DNA of 64,000 bases, from contig NZ_CP009268.1 in assembly GCF_000807255.1 (NCBI RefSeq), positions 2,758,384 through 2,822,383 of the forward strand, given 5' to 3'. The notes beneath the pieces are model-generated. The model worked only from the letters and a program-made list of their open reading frames with translations, was not told where the DNA came from and made no database searches. Positions 1 to 7,299 of this stretch are shown here, one piece after another (within the stretch, counting starts at the first letter, position 1; each line of letters starts with the position of its first letter). The stretch is from Clostridium pasteurianum DSM 525 = ATCC 6013. Lineage in GTDB: Bacteria; Bacillota; Clostridia; Clostridiales; Clostridiaceae. The translations under genes and the position numbers were made by a program.

Positions 1-1
1 T

Positions 2-373
2 ATAACAAGAACTGTTAGTATTATTGTTATTTTAATAGGAATTTTAGGATTAACTATTGAATTAAATAAAATAATTGAAAAACATAAAATAATTGGATTT
101 GATGATTTTGGAGTAGGCTTAATATTAGTTATTATTACCCAATTATTACATTATTATTTTTTGTATATCTGGTTAAATGTACTTTTCTCCTTTATTTTAT
201 TATTAGGAATATTTGGACTAGTTAGAGGACTAATAACTATTATAGGTAATATGTCAATAAATAAACCTTCTATAAAAAACATGTTAATAAAAGCATTAAT
301 TATTATATCCCAAATAATAGCTTTTATAGCAGCTTTACTGCAATCTATGCAAATATTAAAAATAGTAAAATAG
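2..373 (+). CDS. Small polytopic membrane protein, 5' truncated by window edge
   Basis: The frame is open from base 2 to a TAG at 371-373, giving about 123 residues with no start inside the window other than internal TTG codons. The product is almost wholly hydrophobic, with about four predicted membrane segments separated by short charged loops. I recognise no family. A tail of about 70 residues could be called from the TTG at 161, but the coding frame clearly continues upstream. It may belong to the accessory element or to the flanking chromosome; the sequence does not decide. Confidence 0.5.
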   Translation: MTRTVSIIVILIGILGLTIELNKIIEKHKIIGFDDFGVGLILVIITQLLHYYFLYIWLNVLFSFILLLGIFGLVRGLITIIGNMSINKPSIKNMLIKALIIISQIIAFIAALLQSMQILKIVK

Positions 374-806
374 AATATCACGTGCACATGGCTTCAACTC
401 TAAAAATTATCTATCCAAGTGTCTAACGGAAACAAGTTTCCTACGACACTAAGGCAATCTAATATTTTACAGCCTTTGCCCCAAAAATTGCGAAAAGCAC
501 GCAATATTTTGTGTCAACAATATCATTTTTTGAACTTATTTATTAGCATGTATCACCTAGCAATTCAGTATAATTATAAAAGTTGTCCATCTTTCAGTTC
601 TCGTAAATATATTATAACATTAATTAATTGTATATTTATGATTTCTGAAACTTGGACAACTTTTTATATTGTGATTGAGAAAAATTAAAAATATTCCATA
701 ACTTGAATAACTTTTGCGTAGTGAAACGTAGCAAAATTATGAAAGTTAGCTTCGGGAAAGGTGCGGAAAACCCCCAAGGTACGGGGGGTTGTCTGCTATA
801 CTATTA
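374..806. other. Gene-free hairpin cluster
   Basis: No convincing gene lies here. Several inverted repeats follow each other: 418-450 (AGTGTC/GACACT enclosing GGAAAC/GTTTCC), 453-480 (GGCAA/TTGCC), 487-505 (ATTGCG/CGCAAT), about 578-665 (20-bp arms with two mismatches) and about 707-743 (AACTTTTGC paired with GCAAAA and AAAGTT). An open frame at 419-688 has no ribosome binding site and overlaps the palindromes, so I do not call it. Such clusters occur in single-strand or transfer origins, structured RNAs and transposon ends; which applies here is unknown. Confidence 0.5.
766..791 (-). terminator. GC-rich hairpin after the 807-1940 gene
   Basis: AACCCCC (769-775) and GGGGGGTT (783-790) form a strong stem just past the stop codon of the minus-strand gene. 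Read on the minus strand it is followed by TTTT and then GC-containing sequence, so it is a weak intrinsic terminator. Confidence 0.45.
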
Positions 807-1940
807 TTACTCTACTTCTTTAAATAAAAAATCAAAATCCTTTGCTAATTCTATATTCTCTTGATCTATTTGTTTTTGAGTTTTTATATTGCTTATGATA
901 TCTGTAATATTTAATGTATTATAACTTATTAATATCTTAATTAAACGTTCTATAGATTTACCATATTTCAATCCGATTCTTTTTCTATCCCATTCATTTT
1001 TAAATAATACAATACCGCCCCAATCATCTTTTAATTTCTCTATCTTTTTGCTAATAGAATCCATTACATTAGCAGCAAATAAAGTATTAAATTCTTTTTC
1101 TAATGCTTTAATATTCTCTTGTGCATTGCAATTTTCTACTGTAATTTTATATCCTTGATAATATCCATTTATTTCACTATCTACTTCTGCAAAATGATCT
1201 AATACTATTTTTTGTACTTTTTCATAAAATTTCTTTCTGATATTTATATTCCACATTTTTTGTGCATTAGTTATTTCCATCACTTGCATTTGTTCTTTTT
1301 CAACCTCTTTAATATATTTTGTTTCTTTATCTGTTGCACATCTCTGCTTATAATCATTTAAATAAAATATGTAAGATGCTTGTACAACAATCTTATTTGA
1401 CTTTTCTAATCTTGTTAATGAAGATATTATTGCAGGTCTTATATGAGCATATATACAAGTAAATATATCTTGTTCCGCTAAAGAGCTAGATAAATTCTTT
1501 TTATATAGATATCTATGAAATTTTTCCCTATTAGCATTGCAAGTCCTATAATTAAAATTAACCATTTTTACTAATTCTGCTATACAAACATTGGTTATGT
1601 AAACTATATTATCTTCTTTGATTTGTCTTTTTTGTATTATATTATATAATTTATTTTCTAATAATATATCTATATATTTACCATAAATACCTATATAATT
1701 ATTTCTACTACCTTCAGATTTACCACTATGCCCTTTTCTATTATCCACCTTTTCCTTTGGAATGCCATATATCTCATCAACAATAAATCCATTACCCTCT
1801 TTATGGTATCTAAAATATCTTGACCAATCTTTTAATTGTGCTATTTTTGCATTGCCTGTTTTGATTTCTTCCTCTAACGTAGTACATATTGCTCTATAAC
1901 TTTTATATTTAATATTTAATTCTAAATTTTGAATCTTCAT
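807..1940 (-). CDS. Uncharacterised element protein, 377 aa
   Basis: This is a complete ORF with a GGGAGA ribosome binding site ahead of ATG at 1940. It is Lys/Asn/Ile-rich and predicted mostly helical, with no signal peptide or membrane segment. A basic block around residues 60-80 (a PKEKVDNRKG-like stretch) and a Lys-rich middle would fit nucleic-acid binding. I do not recognise a family and assign no function. It lies 17 bp downstream of the small gene ending at 1958 and is probably co-transcribed with it. A replication or regulatory protein of the element is possible but this is inference. Confidence 0.6.
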   Translation of the reverse strand: MKIQNLELNIKYKSYRAICTTLEEEIKTGNAKIAQLKDWSRYFRYHKEGNGFIVDEIYGIPKEKVDNRKGHSGKSEGSRNNYIGIYGKYIDILLENKLYNIIQKRQIKEDNIVYITNVCIAELVKMVNFNYRTCNANREKFHRYLYKKNLSSSLAEQDIFTCIYAHIRPAIISSLTRLEKSNKIVVQASYIFYLNDYKQRCATDKETKYIKEVEKEQMQVMEITNAQKMWNINIRKKFYEKVQKIVLDHFAEVDSEINGYYQGYKITVENCNAQENIKALEKEFNTLFAANVMDSISKKIEKLKDDWGGIVLFKNEWDRKRIGLKYGKSIERLIKILISYNTLNITDIISNIKTQKQIDQENIELAKDFDFLFKEVE

Positions 1941-1957
1941 ATAATATTAATCTCCCA

Positions 1958-2155
1958 TTACATTTTTCTTAATTGATTTCTTAATTGATTTAATCCTGTT
2001 AATGCAATTCTAAATTTCTCATTATCTTCAAAACTATATACCGTCCCATCATCATTTGTAAATTTATAGAATTTGCACCCTAGAAAGTTTAGTGCATCTG
2101 CCATATATTTTTTGTTAACATGATAATATTTCTTTTTACTATTAGTTGTTTCCAT
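1958..2155 (-). CDS. Small element protein, 65 aa
   Basis: AGGAGG is followed after 8 bases by ATG at 2155; an in-frame ATG six bases upstream lies too close to the ribosome binding site, so the shorter start is preferred. The product is small, basic at both ends and soluble, with one Cys. No family is recognised. It is the first gene of a two-gene unit with the 807-1940 gene. The palindromes at 2184-2231 sit directly upstream. Confidence 0.55.
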   Translation of the reverse strand: METTNSKKKYYHVNKKYMADALNFLGCKFYKFTNDDGTVYSFEDNEKFRIALTGLNQLRNQLRKM

Positions 2156-2183
2156 AATCATTACCTCCTGAATTTTTTGATAG

Positions 2184-2231
2184 GTGCATCCATTATGTGC
2201 ACGCCATTAATTTTGTACTTACAAGTACAAA
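2184..2231. promoter_or_regulatory. Two palindromes, possible operators
   Basis: GTGCA (2184-2188) pairs with TGCAC (2198-2202). A perfect 9-bp inverted repeat, TTTGTACTT / AAGTACAAA, occupies 2212-2231 with a 2-bp centre. Both lie between the start-less ORF ending at 2249 and the ribosome binding site of the 1958-2155 gene. They have the geometry of dimeric repressor sites. The HTH protein at 12225 would be one candidate binder, by inference only. Confidence 0.4.
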
Positions 2232-2248
2232 TACTTTATTATTTTTAT

Positions 2249-2575
2249 CTAAATGTAAGTACAATTTTCATAAGTTAAAATATCAAATTCAATCTTAGAA
2301 ACTAATCTAATCCATGTTTTAATATCTTTTTTCCTTAAAGTTTTCATATCTTCATAATTTATATAATCTCTACTTTCTATATCCTCCTGATCTAGTTTTA
2401 ATATATAATCCTGTTTAGTCTTTACTTTCTTATCATTAGAATCTCTATAACTTATACAATTATAAAAATAATATGATAAATGTCCCCATTTTCTTGCTCT
2501 TTTTCTATATTTAATGTATATAATATTTACGTCCTTATTATTTTTGTTATAGGAGTATCCTTTTACAGATACCCC
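2249..2575 (-). pseudogene. Start-less 108-codon ORF, probably a gene remnant
   Basis: An open frame of 108 codons ends at TAG 2249-2251 and is bounded upstream by an in-frame stop at 2576-2578. Its composition is plainly protein-like (for example the run YRKRARKWGHLSYYF) and matches neighbouring genes in Lys/Tyr/Asn content. No ATG, GTG or TTG occurs near its 5' end, although AGGGGG lies there. It starts about 30 bp after the RNA-polymerase-like gene on the same strand. It is either a 5'-truncated remnant or a gene using a non-canonical start. Confidence 0.5.
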
Positions 2576-2606
2576 CTATGTACATATAGACTTTAACTTT
2601 ATTTAA

Positions 2607-5600
2607 CTATCTAAAATATTTAAATAAAGTTTTACACTTATTAATATCCTGTAAAACCTCATTGTCTTCTTCATCACATTCAATATTAATTTTAATCTTT
2701 AAAATAGTGCCATTTTTATTTGTATTTATTGTAATCATTTTATTATCATTTAATCTTTTCATTAATTTTTTGTATTTTCTATCATCAATCCTTGCTAAAA
2801 TTTGAATATTGCTTTTAGTAATTTTATTTTTTGAACTGGTTTCTATGCTGAATATTTCACTTTCTACTTCTTTTTTGTTATAAGTTTTACTGAATTGACT
2901 AATGACATATAAAACTGTTAATAATCTTTTTTCATCTATATCCTTAGTTAATTTCCTAATCTTCCTTATAACATTGGTATTAATTTTTACATCTAAATAT
3001 CCAGCAAAATCTTTTATGTATACTTTATTAGATTGCTCCTTTATTTTTCCAACTTTATTTTTAAGCTTTTCGGCTCTCTCTAGCTTTTTCTCAATTTCTT
3101 CTTCTGTATATTCTTTAGTCGGTCTTAATTTTTCCCCATGTAATCTAACATTTAATTCATTTCCAAATACATTCCAAAGTAGAGCTTTATCATCATTATG
3201 TTTTATGAATTCTTTATTTTCATAGAAAATATAAATTACATAATCTAGCAACTTGTCCTTAGTGAGTTTTAAATTCTTATTGAGTAATAAATTTATTAAT
3301 TCAGTTCTCACGTGGTTGTAGAAGATTGTCCATTTATAGCTATGTTCCTGCTCTGTATCATCGTTATTACAATCCTTTGATTTATTTTCTATAGAATTCT
3401 TTTGTGATATTTCATTACTATCTTTTATAAAATTAAACATCATTTCTTCTATTAATTTATAAGATTTACTACTTCTAATATTTATTTTTTTGTTATCATA
3501 CAAATCCGTAAATTTAAATTCTATATCTTCAGTAATATATAGTTTTATAGGTTTAATTTGTTGTTCCATATAATCGTATAATCTATTCATAGTGCAATCA
3601 TTGTTATTAAATAATCTAACTTTTTCTTTTCCAAGTATTTTATTATTATTATTTATTTCTCTTTCTGTCTTCACATTACTTTTATATATGACTCTTTGAA
3701 ATTTTGGTTTTTTTATTCCATCTACGAGCACTTTTATTTCTTTTGGTATATCAGCTTTAACTCCATGTTTAACATAATCTATTGTCTTAGAACCAACAAT
3801 TGACATGATTTTAATGCAATCCATTGCCGTTAAACCGTCATCATTAATCTCTTTATTTTTATCTTCTATACTCCATAAAGTGGTAATACAATTTACTACC
3901 TTACCAATATCATTAGACATTCCTCGTACATCACAATCAATTATTTCTTTCATATCATCTATACTTTTAGATTCTATTTCTTTTGCATTAGAATCAACAT
4001 AATCAATATTGTAAATTGTATTTGCTTTTTGATTTCTAGCATTTTTACATATAATAGCATTACTGGTTGATGCAACTTCATCTCCATCATAATCAGCACT
4101 ATTAGCTTTTAAGGCTAATGAATCATAGATTGAAGTCACAATTCCTTCAGTACTATACTGATACCAGTCAAACTTCTTTGGAGTTACTACTTTCAATAAA
4201 TTATGTTCATTGGCTATATGAGGATATCTTATAACATCTATTTCTGATTTATCTTTTTTAATCCAATAATTACTATATACTTCATGTTTATTTAATCCCC
4301 CCTTAATATCCAATCCAAAAGAATGCTCTGCCAGTGCCAAAACATCAGGTACTAAAGTTTGAAAATTACCATTAATCCATATGCAACCTTTAAGTGTATT
4401 CTCTTTAAATCTTTTCAAGTCTTCTTTTACTTTAGATTGAATAAAACTATCATTAAACAAACTTTTATTTTTTGCTAATGATTTATAATAAGGAGGTATT
4501 TTATAAGTATTATTCTCTTCATTAATGCCTCTAAATTGTAAAAATTCATCAACATTTGTAGAGATATTACTTATAAAATCTACAGTTGTTTTACATATTT
4601 TTTCAATATCAATTTGACTAATATCTAAACTTTGAAGTGGTTGATATGATAATAGAATCTTATCTTTTAATTCTTCACATTTTGGAGAGACTCTGGATAT
4701 ATTAAATGTTTTTTTATATCCATATAGTTCTCTATTGAAATTTTCCTTCCATGTATCAAAAGCTTTCTTCTCCCCAAATAATTCCTTATACTGCTTAAAA
4801 AATTTAAATTGACTTTTAGTAATTATACAATTAATTCCTTCTTTTAATACATTATGTTTATTTCCGAAAGCATCCTTCACAATTGGAGTAACACCTTCTT
4901 GTTCTGCAAAAGATTTAATATCAAATGTAAATAAATTACCCTTAATTCCTGGTATTGCTCTGAACTGAAAACTTGCTGGTACATAGTCTAATTCCAATTC
5001 ATTATGCCATTGTTTCGCAAGTGAAATATCAACTAATCCACCCCCGTCAAATGGCAAAATTGATATTTTTCTTTTTTGGTTATTCTTTACTTTATAAATG
5101 TCTTTAGCAGTTTCTTCTACTATATCAAAGTATTCTTCAATTTCATGTTCATAGTCATCCACAACAATAAAACTAGGAGTTGTAACCGGTATACTATCTG
5201 TATTTACTAAAGCATAGTAACTATTAAATTTACTAAACACTGGATGCTTCATATCTTTAGGTAAACCACATAATAATATTTCATTTGCTTTATTCCATAA
5301 ATCTTGCTTAATGTATATAACCTTTTTATTTCTAATATTTCCGCTAGAAGATAGAAGTCTTTTAAATACTATTGTTTTATCTATAACATCCTTTATATTC
5401 TTAGAATACATTTTTATATTATTAATCTTATTTTTACTTTTGATATTATGTAATTTCTTCTTACTAATATGTTGAGGTTTAGTAATTATTATCTTAATTA
5501 AACTATTTTTATCTTTTATAATAGTTTTATATGTACCCACGTTCACGGAAAAAGCAATTAAATCTTTTATATATTTATATCCTTCTAATTCCTCTATGTT

Positions 5601-5777
5601 ATTACTTAATGCATTGGCAATTCTTATAGTATCTGTTTCTCTTATAAGTGTTAAGTTCTTTGTCAAATCCGATTCTTTAATATATATTACATTTTCCTTT
5701 TTACCATCTTTATTATCTTCCTCAAATACATTTTTTAAATTTAATTTTAGTAACTTATACAATTTTTTATCTTTCAT
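2607..5777 (-). CDS. Single-chain DPBB RNA polymerase (YonO / RdRP-like)
   Basis: This 1056-residue protein carries both hallmarks of the two-double-psi-beta-barrel polymerases. At about residues 244-247 is DGGG, followed at 267-280 by PASFQFRAIPGIKG, which matches the (F/Y)Q(I/F)R..G.KG block of barrel 1 in eukaryotic RdRPs and phage YonO. At about 562-566 is DYDGD, the metal-binding DxDGD loop of barrel 2, with a preceding RYPHI..E segment near 517-524. The N-terminal ~230 residues and C-terminal ~450 residues are unassigned; the last ~100 look like a winged helix. Known relatives are the DNA-dependent polymerase YonO of phage SPbeta, crAss-like phage polymerases and QDE-1-type RdRPs. Template preference cannot be read from sequence. 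It lies directly downstream of the J-domain fragment on the same strand. Confidence 0.85.
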   Translation of the reverse strand: MKDKKLYKLLKLNLKNVFEEDNKDGKKENVIYIKESDLTKNLTLIRETDTIRIANALSNNIEELEGYKYIKDLIAFSVNVGTYKTIIKDKNSLIKIIITKPQHISKKKLHNIKSKNKINNIKMYSKNIKDVIDKTIVFKRLLSSSGNIRNKKVIYIKQDLWNKANEILLCGLPKDMKHPVFSKFNSYYALVNTDSIPVTTPSFIVVDDYEHEIEEYFDIVEETAKDIYKVKNNQKRKISILPFDGGGLVDISLAKQWHNELELDYVPASFQFRAIPGIKGNLFTFDIKSFAEQEGVTPIVKDAFGNKHNVLKEGINCIITKSQFKFFKQYKELFGEKKAFDTWKENFNRELYGYKKTFNISRVSPKCEELKDKILLSYQPLQSLDISQIDIEKICKTTVDFISNISTNVDEFLQFRGINEENNTYKIPPYYKSLAKNKSLFNDSFIQSKVKEDLKRFKENTLKGCIWINGNFQTLVPDVLALAEHSFGLDIKGGLNKHEVYSNYWIKKDKSEIDVIRYPHIANEHNLLKVVTPKKFDWYQYSTEGIVTSIYDSLALKANSADYDGDEVASTSNAIICKNARNQKANTIYNIDYVDSNAKEIESKSIDDMKEIIDCDVRGMSNDIGKVVNCITTLWSIEDKNKEINDDGLTAMDCIKIMSIVGSKTIDYVKHGVKADIPKEIKVLVDGIKKPKFQRVIYKSNVKTEREINNNNKILGKEKVRLFNNNDCTMNRLYDYMEQQIKPIKLYITEDIEFKFTDLYDNKKINIRSSKSYKLIEEMMFNFIKDSNEISQKNSIENKSKDCNNDDTEQEHSYKWTIFYNHVRTELINLLLNKNLKLTKDKLLDYVIYIFYENKEFIKHNDDKALLWNVFGNELNVRLHGEKLRPTKEYTEEEIEKKLERAEKLKNKVGKIKEQSNKVYIKDFAGYLDVKINTNVIRKIRKLTKDIDEKRLLTVLYVISQFSKTYNKKEVESEIFSIETSSKNKITKSNIQILARIDDRKYKKLMKRLNDNKMITINTNKNGTILKIKINIECDEEDNEVLQDINKCKTLFKYFR

Positions 5778-5805
5778 ATAATAATCCCCCTATATTTAAT
5801 TAGCT

Positions 5806-6005
5806 TTAACCTTTTATTTTTAAATTTATAGCATTTAATAATTTCATTTGCTCTTCAGCTCTTTTAACAGCACCTTCTCCATTTTTAGCTACCTTATCAG
5901 GATGAAACTCCATTGCTGCCATAAGATATAATTTTTTAGCTATTTTTTCATTTACCAGTATCTCCTTTAATAATTTTTGTTCAGCTTCTGTAAATATTTC
6001 CTCTC
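5806..6005 (-). pseudogene. J-domain fragment truncated by the IS element
   Basis: The last 65 codons of a J-domain protein end at TAA 5806-5808. The fragment has helix II (KKLYLMAAMEF), the diagnostic HPDK motif and helix III (AEEQMKLLNAINLKIKG). The 5' end is cut exactly at the left terminus of the IS3 element at 6006, so helix I and everything before it is missing. J-domains stimulate DnaK-type chaperones. It sits 28 bp upstream of the polymerase gene. The missing part may be the 3' end of the DUF3102 gene on the other side of the IS, or may have been deleted. Confidence 0.75.
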
Positions 6006-6045
6006 TGACCCCATAATAACCTTCGACAAAATCTAACGAGCATGG
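6006..6045 (+). repeat. IS3 left terminal inverted repeat
   Basis: It reads TGACCCC, then a variable stretch, then CGACAAAATCTAACGA. It pairs imperfectly with the complement of 7262-7299. Confidence 0.75.
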
Positions 6046-6077
6046 TAGTATAAAAATACACAGTGGAGGTTAGAACT

Positions 6078-6371
6078 ATGGGAAGAAGAAAGTATACTTT
6101 AGAGGAAAAAATTAAAATAGTTGAAGAATTAAATAAAGGGTTAACTAATGCACAAATATGCAAAAAATATGAAATTACATCATCAACATTATCTACATTT
6201 AAGAAGCAACTTAATGTAATTAATGCAACAGAGCCAAAGGATAAAAAGGCTACGCCTAAAGAAAAAGCTCTAGAAGAAGAAAACCGTAAACTTAAAGAGC
6301 TTATTGGCAAAAAAGAGCTAGAACTTGATATGCTTCAAGAATTATTAAAAAAAAAGAATTACCTACGTTAG
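6078..6371 (+). CDS. IS3 transposase OrfA (HTH protein)
   Basis: ATG at 6078 follows GGAGG at 6065-6069; a GTG 15 bases upstream overlaps that site and is rejected. The 97-residue protein has the HTH_Tnp_1/IS3 type N-terminal helix-turn-helix (RRKYTLEEKIKIVEEL, then ICKKYEITSSTLSTFKKQ) and a C-terminal Leu/Lys/Glu-rich coiled coil. The A9G run at 6347-6356 near its end is a classical -1 frameshift site that produces the OrfAB transposase. Confidence 0.9.
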   Translation: MGRRKYTLEEKIKIVEELNKGLTNAQICKKYEITSSTLSTFKKQLNVINATEPKDKKATPKEKALEEENRKLKELIGKKELELDMLQELLKKKNYLR

Positions 6372-7261
6372 AAGATAAAAAGACTCTTGGAATAAAATAT
6401 ACTGGAAAGGGACTTAAGATCTCTAGAGCATGTAGGCTATTACAAATATCAAGAACATCATTTTACCCAAGGAAAAAACTTGTTGTGGATAAAAAATCAT
6501 CAATAAGAAATGTCGGTAGACCAATACCTGGTTTTTCATATGGAATAAACAACTGCATTGTTGATGACTCTGTTATTGAAACTCTTTTACATGAGGCATG
6601 TGAAAAATATCCATTCTATGGCTATAAAAAAGTAACTTGTATACTCCGTAGGAGTCATGGACTTCAACTTAATGCCAAAAAAGTATATAGATTAGCTAAA
6701 AAGCTAGGATTGCTTCTTCCATATGTAAAACACACTAAGCAAGGACATCTTGCTATCGCAAGAGATGTAAAAGCTATAAATAAATTATGGCAAATTGATA
6801 TAAAGTATGTAAAAGCTTTAAATGGACAGTTTATAATGCTTACTGATATTATTGACGTTTATTCTAGAAAATTAGTTGGTAGAGAAATTACACCAACTGC
6901 TACCACAGAAGATGCAAAAACAGCTGTAAAAAGAGCACTTATAGAGAATAATGTTACTTCAAATATAGTTTTAAGAAGCGATAATGGTCCCCAGTTTACA
7001 TCTGTAAAATTTGAACAATTCTGCAAAACAAATAATATATATCATGAGCTTATCCCAACAAGCTCACCTAACTATAATGCACATATAGAGTCCTTTCATT
7101 CCTTACTTTCTAAGGAGTGCATTAGTTGGAATGAGATTAGGAACTTTACTCACGGGTATATGCTTATTGATGAGTATATAGAGTTCTATAATGAAGAAAG
7201 AATTCATGGAAGCTTAAATTATTTAAGTCCAAATGAGTTTATAAGAAAATCTATAATATAG
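6350..7261 (+). CDS. IS3 transposase OrfB, DDE integrase core (-1 frame)
   Basis: The frame is open from the A9G slip site and continues through an in-frame GTG at 6485 to TAG at 7261, so it is best read as the OrfAB fusion. An HTH_21-like region (EKYPFYGYKKVT) precedes the retroviral integrase core: first Asp in WQIDIKYV, second in LRSDNGPQF, Glu in HIESFHSLL. All three catalytic residues are present. The C-terminal YNEERIHGSL..LSPNEF motif is typical of IS3 OrfB. No internal stop or frameshift is seen. Confidence 0.9.
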   Translation, partial: KKELPTLEDKKTLGIKYTGKGLKISRACRLLQISRTSFYPRKKLVVDKKSSIRNVGRPIPGFSYGINNCIVDDSVIETLLHEACEKYPFYGYKKVTCILRRSHGLQLNAKKVYRLAKKLGLLLPYVKHTKQGHLAIARDVKAINKLWQIDIKYVKALNGQFIMLTDIIDVYSRKLVGREITPTATTEDAKTAVKRALIENNVTSNIVLRSDNGPQFTSVKFEQFCKTNNIYHELIPTSSPNYNAHIESFHSLLSKECISWNEIRNFTHGYMLIDEYIEFYNEERIHGSLNYLSPNEFIRKSII

Positions 7262-7299
7262 TTAGCATTCGTTAGCTTTTGTTGAAAATAAAGGGGTCA
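7262..7299 (-). repeat. IS3 right terminal inverted repeat
   Basis: On the minus strand it reads TGACCCC, spacer, then CAACAAAAGCTAACGA, matching the left end. Its outermost TGA doubles as the stop codon of the adjacent DUF3102 gene. Confidence 0.75.

Larger units (their letters stand above)
6006..7299 (+). mobile_element. IS3-family insertion sequence, 1294 bp
   Basis: The element begins TGACCCC (6006-6012) and ends GGGGTCA (7293-7299), within imperfect terminal inverted repeats of about 38 bp that also share a block near ACAAAA.CTAACGA. It encodes orfA and orfB in overlapping frames joined by an A9G slippery run, and the DDE triad is intact, so it may be active. No 3- to 5-bp target duplication is visible: the left flank ends CTC and the right flank starts ATC. 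That suggests a deletion or rearrangement after insertion. Confidence 0.9.

Noticed and set aside
419-688. Plus-strand ORF of 89 residues
   Set aside because: No ribosome binding site, no ATG start, Cys/Tyr/Phe-heavy random composition, and overlap with several palindromes.
807-1940. Plasmid replication initiator (Rep)
   Set aside because: Position in an iteron-bearing element is suggestive, but no Rep_3, RepA or RCR motif could be recognised.
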